Numbered from the stretch's first letter, positions 26,592-36,807 are shown. The stretch: 64,000 bases of DNA from Anaerostipes hominis (ex Lee et al. 2021) (GCF_002270485.1 NZ_NQOG01000008.1:62001-126000); one strand, 5' to 3'. Program-made: numbers and translations. Notes: a model not told the origin generated them from the letters alone.

Positions 26592-27878
26592 ATGGGATTA
26601 CAAGTTGAAAAGTTAGACAATAATATGGTAAAAGTGACGATTGAGGTAGAGCCTGAAAAATTAGATGCAGCGATCAAAAAAGCATATAATAAGAAGAAAT
26701 CACAGTTCAGCGTACCTGGATTCAGAAAAGGAAAAGTACCTCAAAACTTCATCGAAAAAGCATACGGAGTAGAAGTTTTTTATGAAGATGCGGCGAATAT
26801 TTTGATTCCTGAAGCATACAGTGAATCAATGAAAGATTCTGATCTGGATATTGTTTCCAGACCGGACATCGACGTGGTTCAGTTAGAAAAAGGAAAACCG
26901 TTTATTTTCACAGCCGAGATCGCGGTCAAACCGGAAGTAACTCTCGGAGATTATAAAGGACTGGAAGTCGAAGAAAAGAAAATCCGCGTAACAAAAGAAG
27001 AAATTGAAAAACAGCTCAAAAAGGAACAGGAAGCAAATGCCAGAGAAATTACAGTAGAAGACCGCCCGGTCAAAGACGGAGATATCACTCTGATCGATTA
27101 CTCAGGATCTGTTGATGGTGAAAAATTCGAGGGAGGAACGGCAGAAGATCAGACTCTGGTTATCGGATCAGGTACCTTTATCGAAGGTTTTGAAGAGCAG
27201 CTGATCGGCAAAAATATCGGCGATGAAATCGAAGTCAATGTTACGTTCCCGGAACAGTACCATGCACCGGAACTGGCAGGAAAACCGGCTGTTTTTGAAG
27301 TGAAGATCAAAGGAATTAAAGAAAAAGAACTTCCGGAATTAGACGATGAGTTTGCATCTGAAGTTTCCGAGTTTGAGACTCTGGAAGACTACAAGAAAGA
27401 AATCAAGAAGAATATCAAGGCACAAAAAGAAGAAGCTGCCAAGACAGAAAAAGAAAATGCATTGGTTGACCAGGCAGTGGAGAATGCATCCATGGACATC
27501 CCTGATGCCATGATCGAAGAACAGGTACAGCAGATGGCAGATGAGTTCGCACAGAGGCTCAGTTACCAGGGACTTAACATGGAACAGTACCTTCAGTATA
27601 CAGGAAGCGATGCCCAGAAGTTCGCGGAAGAGTTAAAGCCTCAGGCGTTAAAGAGAATCCAGACCCGTCTTGTATTAGAGGCGATCGCTGCGGCAGAAAG
27701 TATCGAAGCCAGTGAAGAAGACTTTAAGAAAGAATTAGAAAAAATGGCTGATATGTATCAAATGGAAACAGAACAGTTAGAGAAGATGGTACAGGGAAGC
27801 CAGAAGGAACAGATGATGGATGATATTGCTGTTCAGAAGGCAGTAGATTTCCTGATCAGTTCCTGCCAGACAAAATAA
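26592..27878 (+). CDS. tig: trigger factor
   Basis: This 428-residue ribosome-associated chaperone has the N-terminal ribosome-docking signature PGFRKGKVPQNF, a central FKBP-type peptidyl-prolyl isomerase domain (residues about 160-245, TLIDYSGSVDGEKFEGG, FIEGFEEQLIG, FPEQYHAPELAGK), and a helical C-terminal substrate cradle. TTTTAGGAGGATT precedes the ATG. It is followed by clpP and clpX, the usual Firmicute order, with 31 nt to clpP. Confidence 0.98.
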   Translation: MGLQVEKLDNNMVKVTIEVEPEKLDAAIKKAYNKKKSQFSVPGFRKGKVPQNFIEKAYGVEVFYEDAANILIPEAYSESMKDSDLDIVSRPDIDVVQLEKGKPFIFTAEIAVKPEVTLGDYKGLEVEEKKIRVTKEEIEKQLKKEQEANAREITVEDRPVKDGDITLIDYSGSVDGEKFEGGTAEDQTLVIGSGTFIEGFEEQLIGKNIGDEIEVNVTFPEQYHAPELAGKPAVFEVKIKGIKEKELPELDDEFASEVSEFETLEDYKKEIKKNIKAQKEEAAKTEKENALVDQAVENASMDIPDAMIEEQVQQMADEFAQRLSYQGLNMEQYLQYTGSDAQKFAEELKPQALKRIQTRLVLEAIAAAESIEASEEDFKKELEKMADMYQMETEQLEKMVQGSQKEQMMDDIAVQKAVDFLISSCQTK

Positions 27879-27909
27879 TTGACAGATAGAAAACCGGGAG
27901 GGGTTTAAG

Positions 27910-28500
27910 ATGAGTTTAGTACCTTATGTCATTGAACAAACAAGTCGCGGGGAGCGTTCTTATGACATTTATTCCCGCTTATTAAAAGAAAGAATCATTT
28001 TCCTGGGAGAAGAAGTAACTGATGTTTCTGCAAGCCTGATTGTATCCCAGCTTCTTTTTCTGGAAGCAGAAGACCCGGAAAAGGATATCAGCCTGTATAT
28101 CAACAGTCCGGGGGGATCTGTCACAGCAGGCATGGCAATCTATGACACGATGAATTTCATCAAATGTGATGTATCTACGATCTGCATGGGCATGGCAGCC
28201 AGCATGGGCTCTTTCCTGCTTGCAGGGGGAGCAAAAGGAAAGCGCATGGCGCTGCCTAATGCCGAGATCATGATCCACCAGCCGATGGGCGGAGCCCAGG
28301 GGCAGGCTACAGAGATCCAGATTGCTGCAGAACATATTTTACAGACGAAGAAGCGCTTAAATCGCATTTTAAGTGAAAATACAGGAAAACTATTAGAAGT
28401 CATCGAACGGGATACGGACCGTGACAACTGGCTGACTGCAGAGGAAGCTGTGGAGTACGGACTGATTGATGCCGTCTTTGACAAGAAGAGGGAATCATAA
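27910..28500 (+). CDS. clpP: ATP-dependent Clp protease proteolytic subunit
   Basis: This 196-residue serine protease forms the tetradecameric chamber that works with ClpX. The nucleophile is in [13 protein letters not shown], the histidine in [13 protein letters not shown], and the aspartate in [10 protein letters not shown]. The N-terminus [24 protein letters not shown] includes the gating loop. Length is typical. GGGAGGGG precedes the ATG. clpX follows after 22 nt. Confidence 0.98.
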   Translation: MSLVPYVIEQTSRGERSYDIYSRLLKERIIFLGEEVTDVSASLIVSQLLFLEAEDPEKDISLYINSPGGSVTAGMAIYDTMNFIKCDVSTICMGMAASMGSFLLAGGAKGKRMALPNAEIMIHQPMGGAQGQATEIQIAAEHILQTKKRLNRILSENTGKLLEVIERDTDRDNWLTAEEAVEYGLIDAVFDKKRES

Positions 28501-28522
28501 TTAGAAAGAGCGAGGTAATTCT

Positions 28523-29824
28523 ATGGTAAATCACAGCGATGACAAAAAGCAGCTTCGTTGCTCTTTTTGCAATAAGACCCAGGATCAGGTGAGAAAACTG
28601 ATTGCAGGGCCGAAGGCAAAAGGCGTCTATATATGTGATGAATGTATTGAAGTCTGCGCGGATATCATTGCCGAGGAATTTGAGCAGTATATTGATGATG
28701 CAGAGATCCATTTAAATAAACCAAAAGAAATAAAAGCATTTTTGGATGATTATGTGATCGGGCAGGACGAGGCCAAGAAAGTGCTGTCTGTAGCAGTTTA
28801 TAATCACTACAAGAGGATTCTTCTGGGAGATTCCTCAGATATTGATCTTCAGAAGAGCAATATCATAATGCTCGGGCCGACGGGATCAGGGAAAACACTG
28901 CTTGCCCAGACACTGGCAAAGATGCTGAATGTTCCGTTTGCCATCGCAGACGCCACGGCGCTGACCGAAGCCGGCTACGTGGGAGAGGATGTGGAGAACA
29001 TTCTCTTAAAGATCATCCAGGCGGCAGACTATGACATCGAACGGGCACAGTGCGGTATCATTTATATTGATGAGATCGATAAGATCACAAGAAAGTCAGA
29101 AAACACCTCTATCACCAGAGACGTCTCCGGTGAAGGTGTGCAGCAGGCTTTATTAAAGATCATTGAGGGAACGGTAGCCTCTGTTCCGCCTCAGGGAGGA
29201 CGGAAGCATCCGCACCAGGAGTTTATACAGATTGATACAACCAATATCCTGTTTATTTGCGGGGGAGCTTTTGACGGACTGGAGAAGATCATTGAATCCA
29301 GAATTGGACAGAAGTCTATCGGATTCAATGCAGAGATCGGAAACGGCAAAAAAGAGGATATCGGGGGACTGCTCCAGCAGGTACTGCCGGAAGACTTCGT
29401 GAAATTCGGACTGATCCCTGAGTTTATTGGAAGAGTTCCGGTGAATGTATCCTTAAATCCTCTGGACAGAGAGGCGCTTGTGCGCATATTGAAAGAGCCG
29501 AAGAGTGCATTGGTGAAACAGTACCAGAAGCTGTTTGAACTGGACGGAGTAGACCTGGTATTCGAGGACGGTGCTCTGGAAGCGATTGCAGAGAAGGCTA
29601 TGGAGAGAAAGACAGGAGCCAGGGGGTTAAGGGCCATCATGGAAGGTGTCATCATGGACTTAATGTATCAGGTGCCTTCTGACGAGAAAGTGTCCAAATG
29701 CCTGATTACAAGAGGCGTTGTGGAATCTTCGGAAGAGCCGGTGATCGAGAGGTCTGATGACAGAACGAAGAGAACGTCAGGCGTTAAAAAAAGAACGAAG
29801 AAGAGTAATGGTGAGATAGCATAA
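28523..29824 (+). CDS. clpX: ATP-dependent Clp protease ATP-binding subunit ClpX
   Basis: This 433-residue AAA+ unfoldase has an N-terminal zinc-binding domain with CSFCNK and CDECIEVC (4 Cys), Walker [13 protein letters not shown], Walker [11 protein letters not shown], the substrate pore loop GYVGEDVE, and sensor 2 in ARGLRAI. The lysine- and arginine-rich tail is short. It partners the adjacent ClpP. A terminator lies immediately downstream. Confidence 0.98.
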   Translation: MVNHSDDKKQLRCSFCNKTQDQVRKLIAGPKAKGVYICDECIEVCADIIAEEFEQYIDDAEIHLNKPKEIKAFLDDYVIGQDEAKKVLSVAVYNHYKRILLGDSSDIDLQKSNIIMLGPTGSGKTLLAQTLAKMLNVPFAIADATALTEAGYVGEDVENILLKIIQAADYDIERAQCGIIYIDEIDKITRKSENTSITRDVSGEGVQQALLKIIEGTVASVPPQGGRKHPHQEFIQIDTTNILFICGGAFDGLEKIIESRIGQKSIGFNAEIGNGKKEDIGGLLQQVLPEDFVKFGLIPEFIGRVPVNVSLNPLDREALVRILKEPKSALVKQYQKLFELDGVDLVFEDGALEAIAEKAMERKTGARGLRAIMEGVIMDLMYQVPSDEKVSKCLITRGVVESSEEPVIERSDDRTKRTSGVKKRTKKSNGEIA

Positions 29825-29845
29825 GACATCCGGCCCAAAGTCAAC

Positions 29846-29892
29846 AAACTGCTTTAATACAAGAATTTCTTGCTATTGAGGCAGTTTTTTTG
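29846..29892 (+). terminator. intrinsic terminator after clpX
   Basis: AAACTGC and GCAGTTT arms, with additional imperfect pairing around a 20-nt centre (CAAGAA/TTCTTG), are followed by seven T. Confidence 0.7.
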
Positions 29893-29927
29893 GCATAAAT
29901 GACGATATGATAACGAAGGAGAAGCAG

Positions 29928-32249
29928 ATGAAAAAAGTATTACCGATGCTTGCGCTGAGGGGGAAATACATATATCCGAATTCGGTGATTCATTTTGATG
30001 TCTCACGGAGTAAATCGGTGCGTGCGATCGAGGAAGCCATGCAGAACGATCAGATGATTTTTTTAGACAATCAGATCGATCCGGCGATGGAAGATCCCAA
30101 ATCCTACGATCTCTACCAGATCGGGACATTGGCGAGAATCCGCCAGGTAGTAAAACTGCCTCAAAATATTATCCGGGTTTTTGCCGAGGGTATGTTCCGG
30201 GCTGAAATTCTTGAAGTTTGTGAGGAAGAACCGATATTTCGGGTAGAAGCGGCCTATCAGCACACGGAGCAGCAGGAATTTGAACAGGATGAGAAAGAGG
30301 CGGTATTCCGCGCTTTGAAAGAAAGTTTTGAAAAATATACCGGGGTTTGGAATCAGATGGACCCCAATGTATACAGTTATATTCTCATGCAGACGGATCT
30401 GGAAGTGTTTGTGGACCATCTGGCAACCCATCTTCCATTTTCTCTGCAGAACAAACAGAAGCTCCTGGAAGAAATGGACTTAAAACCGAGATGTGAGCTG
30501 ATGCTTGTGCTTCTGGAACAGGAACTGCGTTTGGCTTATCTTAGGCTGGATATCCAGGAGAAAGTGAAAGAGAACATCGATGACAATCAGCGTGAATATA
30601 TGCTGAGAGAACAGCTCAAGGTGATCCGGGAAGAACTTGGAGAGACCAATATCGCAGACGAAGCCGATGAGTTCCTGCGCAAGCTTTCTGAAATGGAAGC
30701 AGGCGAAGAAGTGAAGGACAAGATTAAGAAAGAAATCTCCCGGTTTCAGGCTATGGGAAACAGTGCCGCCGAGAGCGCGGTGCTCAGAACTTACATTGAG
30801 ATTATGCTGGATGTGCCATGGGAAAAACTTTCCGAAGATTCCATGGATCTGGAGGAAGCAGAAAATATTCTGGAAGAGGATCACTACGGACTGAAAAAGG
30901 TTAAGGAGCGGGTTCTGGAATATCTGGCGGCAAGGGCCATGAGCCAGAAAAAGGACGCGGCCATCCTCTGTCTTGTGGGACCTCCGGGAACGGGAAAAAC
31001 ATCCATCGCAAGGTCGATTGCCAAGGCAACCCACAAAGAATATGTGAGACTATCCCTCGGAGGCGTCAGAGACGAGTCTGAGATTCGGGGGCACAGGAAG
31101 ACTTACGTGGGAGCTATGCCGGGAAGGATCGTGGCAGCGATCCGTCAGGCCAAAGTACGCAATCCTCTGATGCTCCTGGATGAAGTGGATAAGGTGGGAA
31201 AGGACCAGAGAGGAGATACGGCATCGGCACTTCTGGAAGTTCTGGATGGAGAGCAGAACGAACATTTCCGGGATCATTATCTGGAAGTGCCGCTGGATTT
31301 AAGTGATGTACTGTTCATCGCCACGGCAAATGATCTGTCCACGATCCCCAAGCCGCTTTTAGACAGGATGGAGGTCATAGAAGTTTCCAGTTACTCTGAA
31401 AACGAGAAATTCCACATTGCCAAAAATTATCTGGTAAAAAAGCAGATGGAAGCCAACGGGCTGACTCCGAAGGAAATTGTCTGGAAGGATGATGCCCTGA
31501 GACTGCTGATCGCCAGTTATACGAGAGAAGCGGGTGTGAGAAGCCTTGAGAGAACCATTGGAAATGTTTCCCGAAAGGTTACAAAGGATATTTATCAGGG
31601 GAAGAAGAAAAAGGTGACGGTGACGAGAAAAGCAGTCCGGGATTATCTGGGCACGGCGCCGTATGAACTGGAAAAAGAAAACTTGAAGGACGAGGTGGGA
31701 ATCGTGCACGGGCTGGCATGGACTAGTGTCGGAGGAGTCATGCTCAACGTGGAAGTAAACACAATGCCGGGGAAGGGAAAATTTATCGTCACAGGGTCCC
31801 TTGGTGATGTGATGAAGGAATCGGCCCAGGCCGCAGTGAGCTATATCCGGAGCAAGAGCGGCAAATATAAGATCAAGGATGATTTCTTTGAAAACCACGA
31901 TATCCACATCCATATTCCGGAAGGTGCAGTACCCAAAGACGGACCGTCTGCGGGGATCACCATGACCCTTGCCCTCCTCTCGGCTATCACAGGAAGAAAA
32001 GTCCGGGGGACTGTGGCAATGACCGGAGAGGTGACGATCAGGGGACAGGTATTGGCAATCGGGGGACTGAAAGAAAAAATGCTGGCAGCAAAACGCGCGG
32101 GCATGACAAAAGTACTCGTGCCAAAGGCCAATGAAAAGGATGTCAGGGAATTTGATACAGAGATCACAGAAAATATTGAGATCGTATATGTAAAGAAGAT
32201 TGAGGACGTCGTAAGAGAGGCTCTTCTTTCTGAACAGACAAAAAGATGA
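29928..32249 (+). CDS. lon: ATP-dependent Lon protease
   Basis: This 773-residue Lon has an N-terminal substrate-recognition domain (MLALRGKYIYPNSVIHFDVSR), an AAA+ module with GPPGTGKTSIARSIA and LLDEVDKVGKD, and a C-terminal protease domain. The catalytic serine lies in KDGPSAGITM, with the lysine later in the dyad region (GGLKEKMLAAKRAG). The ATG at 29928 has GAAGGAGAAG upstream and begins at the homologous N-terminus, so the in-frame ATG at 29907 is probably not used. It follows the clpX terminator and precedes folC by 18 nt. Confidence 0.97.
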   Translation: MKKVLPMLALRGKYIYPNSVIHFDVSRSKSVRAIEEAMQNDQMIFLDNQIDPAMEDPKSYDLYQIGTLARIRQVVKLPQNIIRVFAEGMFRAEILEVCEEEPIFRVEAAYQHTEQQEFEQDEKEAVFRALKESFEKYTGVWNQMDPNVYSYILMQTDLEVFVDHLATHLPFSLQNKQKLLEEMDLKPRCELMLVLLEQELRLAYLRLDIQEKVKENIDDNQREYMLREQLKVIREELGETNIADEADEFLRKLSEMEAGEEVKDKIKKEISRFQAMGNSAAESAVLRTYIEIMLDVPWEKLSEDSMDLEEAENILEEDHYGLKKVKERVLEYLAARAMSQKKDAAILCLVGPPGTGKTSIARSIAKATHKEYVRLSLGGVRDESEIRGHRKTYVGAMPGRIVAAIRQAKVRNPLMLLDEVDKVGKDQRGDTASALLEVLDGEQNEHFRDHYLEVPLDLSDVLFIATANDLSTIPKPLLDRMEVIEVSSYSENEKFHIAKNYLVKKQMEANGLTPKEIVWKDDALRLLIASYTREAGVRSLERTIGNVSRKVTKDIYQGKKKKVTVTRKAVRDYLGTAPYELEKENLKDEVGIVHGLAWTSVGGVMLNVEVNTMPGKGKFIVTGSLGDVMKESAQAAVSYIRSKSGKYKIKDDFFENHDIHIHIPEGAVPKDGPSAGITMTLALLSAITGRKVRGTVAMTGEVTIRGQVLAIGGLKEKMLAAKRAGMTKVLVPKANEKDVREFDTEITENIEIVYVKKIEDVVREALLSEQTKR

Positions 32250-32267
32250 GACAGGGAGGCAGCTTTC

Positions 32268-33545
32268 ATGAACTATCAGGAGACAATGGAATTTATCGGA
32301 CGTGCAAATAAGTTTGGAAGTATTTTAGGACTTGACAATATCAGGGAATTGTTAAACCGTCTCGGAAATCCCCAGGACCGGCTGAAGATCGTTCATATAG
32401 CAGGCACCAACGGAAAAGGTTCCACCCTGGCGTTTCTTGCGTCTGTATTTAAAGAACAGGGTTATGAAGCAGGACGATATGTGTCTCCTGCTTCTTTCTG
32501 CTATGAAGAAAAGTTCCGTATTAACGATGAGATTATCACAAAGGAAGATCTCTGCTTTTATATGGAGAAAATAAAAAAAACAGCGGAGGAGATGGTCAGA
32601 GACGGAAAAGAGCATCCGACAGTCTTCGAGATGGAGACTGCCCTGTCATTTCTTTATTTTCTCGATAAAAAAGTGGACGCAGTCCTTCTGGAAACAGGAC
32701 TTGGGGGACGACTGGATGCAACGAATGTGATAAAGCATCCGATCTGTACAGTCATTGCGTCGATCAGCTATGACCATACCCAGTATCTCGGCAGCACTAT
32801 TCAGGAGATCGCAGGTGAGAAGGCAGGTATCTTGAAAAAAGGATGTCCTGCAGTTTCTTACGATAATACTTTTGAGGCCAGGGAAGTGATAGAGAAGGCC
32901 GCAGGAGAAAAAAATGTGTCTCTCATCTTTGCAGAGGCAAGCCGTCTTGACGTCTTATCCGAAAACTTAAAGGGCGCAGAATTTTCTTACGTCTGCGCAG
33001 ATGGAACAGAGTACCCGAATATGGAAATCGGTATGCTTGGGGAGCACCAGATCTGTAATGCCGCAGTCGCTCTGGAGACTATCCAAATCTTAAAAAAATC
33101 TTATATTTTTCGGCAGGATTCCATAAGAAAAGGATTAAAAAATGCTGTATGGGATGGCCGATTACAGCGTATTTGCGCGGTTCCTGAGGTTTATTGCGAC
33201 GGAGCTCATAATCCGGACGGAGCCGAAAAGCTTTTACGGTTCCTTCAAAAGAATTTTACAAATAAAAAAATAATCTATATAATGGGAGTATTGTCGGATA
33301 AAGATTATTTGCAGATGTTAAAGATTATGTCTCCAATGTCAGATGAAATTTACGCGGTGACACCGGAAGGTGACCGTGCCCTGCCTTCGGGGGTGCTGGC
33401 TGACGCTGCCCGTCCGTTTTACCGGAAAGTGACCGAAGGAGGAAGTCTTGGAGAATGTTATCAGAAGGTTAAGAAGGAATGCGGACAGGACGATGTTATC
33501 GTCGTGTTCGGAACCCTGTCATTTTTAAAAGAACTGAGAGGTTAG
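32268..33545 (+). CDS. folC: folylpolyglutamate synthase / dihydrofolate synthase
   Basis: This 425-residue Mur-ligase-family enzyme adds glutamate to folates. It shows HIAGTNGKGSTLAFLAS (P-loop), YVSPASFCYEEKFRIN, LETGLGGRLDATNVI, SISYDHTQYLGSTIQEIAGEKAGI and the C-terminal YCDGAHNPDGAEKL. AGGGAGGC precedes the ATG. It begins a folate gene run (folC, HD protein, folP, folB-folK) with very short gaps. Confidence 0.96.
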   Translation: MNYQETMEFIGRANKFGSILGLDNIRELLNRLGNPQDRLKIVHIAGTNGKGSTLAFLASVFKEQGYEAGRYVSPASFCYEEKFRINDEIITKEDLCFYMEKIKKTAEEMVRDGKEHPTVFEMETALSFLYFLDKKVDAVLLETGLGGRLDATNVIKHPICTVIASISYDHTQYLGSTIQEIAGEKAGILKKGCPAVSYDNTFEAREVIEKAAGEKNVSLIFAEASRLDVLSENLKGAEFSYVCADGTEYPNMEIGMLGEHQICNAAVALETIQILKKSYIFRQDSIRKGLKNAVWDGRLQRICAVPEVYCDGAHNPDGAEKLLRFLQKNFTNKKIIYIMGVLSDKDYLQMLKIMSPMSDEIYAVTPEGDRALPSGVLADAARPFYRKVTEGGSLGECYQKVKKECGQDDVIVVFGTLSFLKELRG

Positions 33546-33549
33546 AGCA

Positions 33550-34023
33550 GTGAAGCGGCTTTCATATATCACGAATCATCCGGAATATCAGAGTGCTTAC
33601 CGGCAGATTCAGGATGCGGAGAAAGGAAGGGCCTTTTGTCTCCACGACACCGGGCATTTTCTGGCGGTTTCCAGGATTGCTTATATCCTTGTGCTTGAAG
33701 AACGGCTTGACGTAAAGAAAGATGTGATCTATGCCGCAGGCTTTCTGCACGATATCGGAAGAGGAAAGCAGTATTCCGAGGGAATTCCACATGAGGAGGC
33801 AGGCATTTCGATCGCCTCGGCTATTTTATCTGAGTCTCCTTATAATATAGAGGAGCGGAGCACGATTCTGCTTTTATTAGGGTCCCACAGAAGGCCGGAC
33901 AGTGATAAGCTTTCCTGCCTTTTTGGCCGGGCAGACAAGCTCTCCAGGGACTGCGGCAACTGTAAGGCGAGAGAAGAATGCTACTGGCCGGAAGAGAAGA
34001 AAAACAACATATATCGGTATTAG
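33550..34023 (+). CDS. HD-domain metal-dependent phosphohydrolase
   Basis: This 157-residue protein with a GTG start lies 4 nt after folC. Metal ligands of the HD superfamily are visible: the first His in HDTGHFLAV, HD in AAGFLHDIGRG, and further His in IPHEEAGI. The C-terminal tail carries clustered cysteines (DCGNCKAREECYW), which could bind a metal. A place within the folate operon suggests dephosphorylation of a pterin intermediate such as dihydroneopterin phosphate, a step often lacking an assigned enzyme. That is inference only. Confidence 0.8.
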   Translation: MKRLSYITNHPEYQSAYRQIQDAEKGRAFCLHDTGHFLAVSRIAYILVLEERLDVKKDVIYAAGFLHDIGRGKQYSEGIPHEEAGISIASAILSESPYNIEERSTILLLLGSHRRPDSDKLSCLFGRADKLSRDCGNCKAREECYWPEEKKNNIYRY

Positions 34024-34032
34024 GAGCTGGAT

Positions 34033-34839
34033 ATGAAGATAGGCAAAAGACAATTTGATATAAAAAACCATGGATATATTATGGGGATACTCAATGTGAC
34101 TCCGGACTCTTTTTCGGATGGAGGAAGATACACCCGCCTGGATGCGGCTCTGAAGCATGCGGAGCAAATGCTCGGCGAAGGGGCGGATATCATTGATGTC
34201 GGAGGGGAATCCACCCGCCCGGGACATGAAAAGATCACCGCAGATGAAGAGATCGAGAGGACAGCTCCGGTGATTGAGGCCCTGAAAAGAGAGTTTGATC
34301 CGGTCATTTCCCTGGATACATACAAGTGGCAGGTGGCTAAGGAAGGCATCCGTGCAGGCGCTGATATGATTAATGACATATGGGGACTCAAGTGGGACGG
34401 AAAAATGGCTCCGCTGCTGGCCAGGGAAGGCCTTCCGGCCTGCCTTATGCATAACCGGAAGAATACAGATTACAAAAATTTTTTGAGTGATGTGATAAAG
34501 GATCTCAGGGAGACTATGCAGACTGCCGAGGAGGCCGGCATGCGGAAAGAACAGATACTGCTGGACCCGGGCATTGGATTTGCAAAGACTTTGGAACAAA
34601 ATTTGATGCTCATGAACCATTTGGAACTTCTTCTTGAGTTTCAGGTGCCGGTACTGCTCGGTACATCCAGAAAATCTATGATTGGATTTACTCTGGATCT
34701 GCCGGCAGATGAGAGGACAGAGGGTACTGTGGCCACTACGGTGAGCGGATATATGAAAGGCTGCCGGATGTTCCGGGTTCATGACGTTAAGGAAAACAGG
34801 CGCGCCCTCACTATGATCGAGGCAATCTGCCGTTATTAA
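34033..34839 (+). CDS. folP: dihydropteroate synthase
   Basis: This 268-residue TIM-barrel enzyme joins p-aminobenzoate to hydroxymethyl-dihydropterin pyrophosphate. The family motifs GILNVTPDSFSDGG and DVGGESTRPGHEKI are intact, as are ISLDTYKWQVAKEGI, MINDIWGL, LLDPGIGFAKTLEQN and LLGTSRKSMIG. It lies 9 nt after the HD gene and 13 nt before folB-folK, with TAGGAG upstream. Confidence 0.97.
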   Translation: MKIGKRQFDIKNHGYIMGILNVTPDSFSDGGRYTRLDAALKHAEQMLGEGADIIDVGGESTRPGHEKITADEEIERTAPVIEALKREFDPVISLDTYKWQVAKEGIRAGADMINDIWGLKWDGKMAPLLAREGLPACLMHNRKNTDYKNFLSDVIKDLRETMQTAEEAGMRKEQILLDPGIGFAKTLEQNLMLMNHLELLLEFQVPVLLGTSRKSMIGFTLDLPADERTEGTVATTVSGYMKGCRMFRVHDVKENRRALTMIEAICRY

Positions 34840-34852
34840 AGGAGCGGGGAAG

Positions 34853-35680
34853 ATGGATCAGATTATTATAAAAGAGCTGGAGATTTACTGCAATCACGGC
34901 GTATATAAAGAAGAAAAAGTCCTGGGACAGAAATTTCTTGTGTCCGCAGTACTGTATACAGATACAAAACGGGCCGGCAAGAGTGATAAAATAGAATATT
35001 CCGTCAACTACGGGGAAGTATGCCATCGGATTCGGGAGATCATGGAAAGAAATACCTTTGATCTGATCGAACGGGTGGCGGAAACAATTGCAGAGCGGCT
35101 TCTTAAGGAATTTGACTTGATAAAGAAGACAGAGGTGGAAGTTAAGAAACCGTGGGCTCCGATTGGACTGCCGATTCAGAGTGTTTCTGTAAAAATCGAG
35201 AGGCAGTGGCACCGGGCGTATATCGGAATCGGTTCAAATATGGGGGACCGGATGCAGTATATAAACGAAGCGGTAAAACAGATGAAACAGGAAGATGATC
35301 TCAGGATGGCCTGTATGTCAGACCTTGCGGAGACAGAACCTTACGGATATACGGAGCAGGATAAATTTATCAACGGATGTATCGGTATCGATACATTGAA
35401 GACGCCTGAGGAACTCCTCGGATATTTGCAGAGACTGGAAAACAATGCGGGCAGAGAACGGCTCGTGCATTGGGGCCCCAGGACACTGGATCTGGATATT
35501 TTGCTGTATGATGACATAGTGATTCATGGGGAGCATTTGACCATACCTCATACAGAGATTCCGAAACGGAGTTTTGTTTTGGAGCCTCTTGCACAGATAG
35601 CACCTTATGAGAGGCATCCAGTTCTGAACAAAACCATCCTGGAGTTAAAAGATGCTTTGGAGGAAAAGGAAGAAAAATGA
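34853..35680 (+). CDS. folK: bifunctional dihydroneopterin aldolase / HPPK (FolB-FolK fusion)
   Basis: This 275-residue protein is a fusion of two consecutive folate enzymes. Residues 1-118 are dihydroneopterin aldolase (IIIKELEIYCNHGVYKEEKVLGQKF, NTFDLIERVAETIAERLL, VEVKKPWAPI). Residues 120-275 are hydroxymethyl-dihydropterin pyrophosphokinase (YIGIGSNMGDRMQYI, ETEPYGYTEQDKFING, the signature WGPRTLDLDILLYDD, and LTIPHTEIPKRSFVLEPLAQI). Such fusions occur in Firmicutes. The 3' end overlaps pheA by ATGA. Confidence 0.95.
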   Translation: MDQIIIKELEIYCNHGVYKEEKVLGQKFLVSAVLYTDTKRAGKSDKIEYSVNYGEVCHRIREIMERNTFDLIERVAETIAERLLKEFDLIKKTEVEVKKPWAPIGLPIQSVSVKIERQWHRAYIGIGSNMGDRMQYINEAVKQMKQEDDLRMACMSDLAETEPYGYTEQDKFINGCIGIDTLKTPEELLGYLQRLENNAGRERLVHWGPRTLDLDILLYDDIVIHGEHLTIPHTEIPKRSFVLEPLAQIAPYERHPVLNKTILELKDALEEKEEK

Positions 35681-36807
35681 GAGATTTACTTGACATAAGA
35701 AAGGACATAGACCGGATTGACCGAAAGATCGTCCGCCTGTTTGAAGAGCGGATGCATTGTTCCGAAGAGGTTGCGGAGTATAAAAAGGGAACAGGCAAGC
35801 CGATCTATGACAGGGAGAGGGAACAGCAGAAGATAGAGGCACTCACCGGTGAAGTCGGACCGGAGTTTTTAAAGAAGGGGACAGAGGAACTCTTTTTGCA
35901 GCTCATGTCCATCGGGCGCAGATACCAGTATAGTCTCCTGTCGGAAGAAGACAGTTACGTGCGCAAAATGTTTAAAGAGGTAGATAAGCTGGAGATCAAC
36001 CGTGATACAAAAGTTGTATATCAGGGGATTCCCGGAGCGTATCAGGAACAGGCCATGGTTCAGTTTTTCGGAGAGAATATCAGCCATTTTACGGCCGATG
36101 AGTTTAAAGATGTGGTCGTGGCAGTGGATGAGGGAAAGGCAGATTATGGTATCCTGCCCATCGAGAATACTTCCGCAGGTACTGTGAGCGGCATTTATGA
36201 TCTTCTCCTGAATCATGACGTATGTGTAGTCGGAGAAGAGACGGTAGAGTGCAATCATGCTCTTGTAGGCATCAGGGGAACAGATCTTTCCAAGGTGACC
36301 AAGGTATATTCACATCCACAGGGGCTGATGCAGTGCAAACAATTTCTGGACGAGACCGGATGGGATCAGGTCCGCATAAGGAATACGGCGGTGGCGGCCA
36401 AAAAAGTTGCTGATGACAATGACCCGACCAAGGTTGCAATTTCCAGCGAGCGGGCGGCAAAGCTCTATGGACTGGAGGTACTGAAGCGCAATGTGAATTA
36501 CGAAGGAAATAACTGCACCCGTTTTGTGGTCATGTCAAAGAAAAAACAGTACCGGGGAGATGCCGGGAAGGTGAGCATCAGTTTTTCTCTTCCGCATGAG
36601 ACGGGATCTCTTTATAACATTCTTGCACATTTTATGTTCAATGATGTCAGCATGACGAATATTGAATCCAGGCCGCTTCCGAACAGGCAGTGGGAATACG
36701 GATTTTATATAGATGTGGCCGGAAACTTAAATGAACCGGGCATACGCAATGCTCTGACCGGCATCCGGGCGGAAGTAAAAGATTTTAAAATACTTGGAAA
36801 TTTTTAA
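35677..36807 (+). CDS. pheA: bifunctional chorismate mutase / prephenate dehydratase
   Basis: This 376-residue protein for phenylalanine synthesis has an AroQ chorismate mutase helix bundle in residues 1-90 (DIRKDIDRIDRKIVRLFEERM, PIYDREREQQKI). A prephenate dehydratase follows (YQGIPGAYQEQA, ILPIENTSAGTV, the catalytic NCTRFVVMSKK). The C-terminal ACT regulatory domain contains the ESRP motif (NIESRPLPNRQWEYGFYID), so phenylalanine feedback is likely. It overlaps folB-folK by 4 nt, an unusual coupling of folate and aromatic biosynthesis that share chorismate as precursor. Confidence 0.97.
   Translation: MRDLLDIRKDIDRIDRKIVRLFEERMHCSEEVAEYKKGTGKPIYDREREQQKIEALTGEVGPEFLKKGTEELFLQLMSIGRRYQYSLLSEEDSYVRKMFKEVDKLEINRDTKVVYQGIPGAYQEQAMVQFFGENISHFTADEFKDVVVAVDEGKADYGILPIENTSAGTVSGIYDLLLNHDVCVVGEETVECNHALVGIRGTDLSKVTKVYSHPQGLMQCKQFLDETGWDQVRIRNTAVAAKKVADDNDPTKVAISSERAAKLYGLEVLKRNVNYEGNNCTRFVVMSKKKQYRGDAGKVSISFSLPHETGSLYNILAHFMFNDVSMTNIESRPLPNRQWEYGFYIDVAGNLNEPGIRNALTGIRAEVKDFKILGNF

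Noticed and set aside
33877-34782. Long minus-strand open frame of about 300 codons opposite folP
   Set aside because: It mirrors folP exactly, lacks a ribosome site and family motifs, and folP on the plus strand is complete and conserved.
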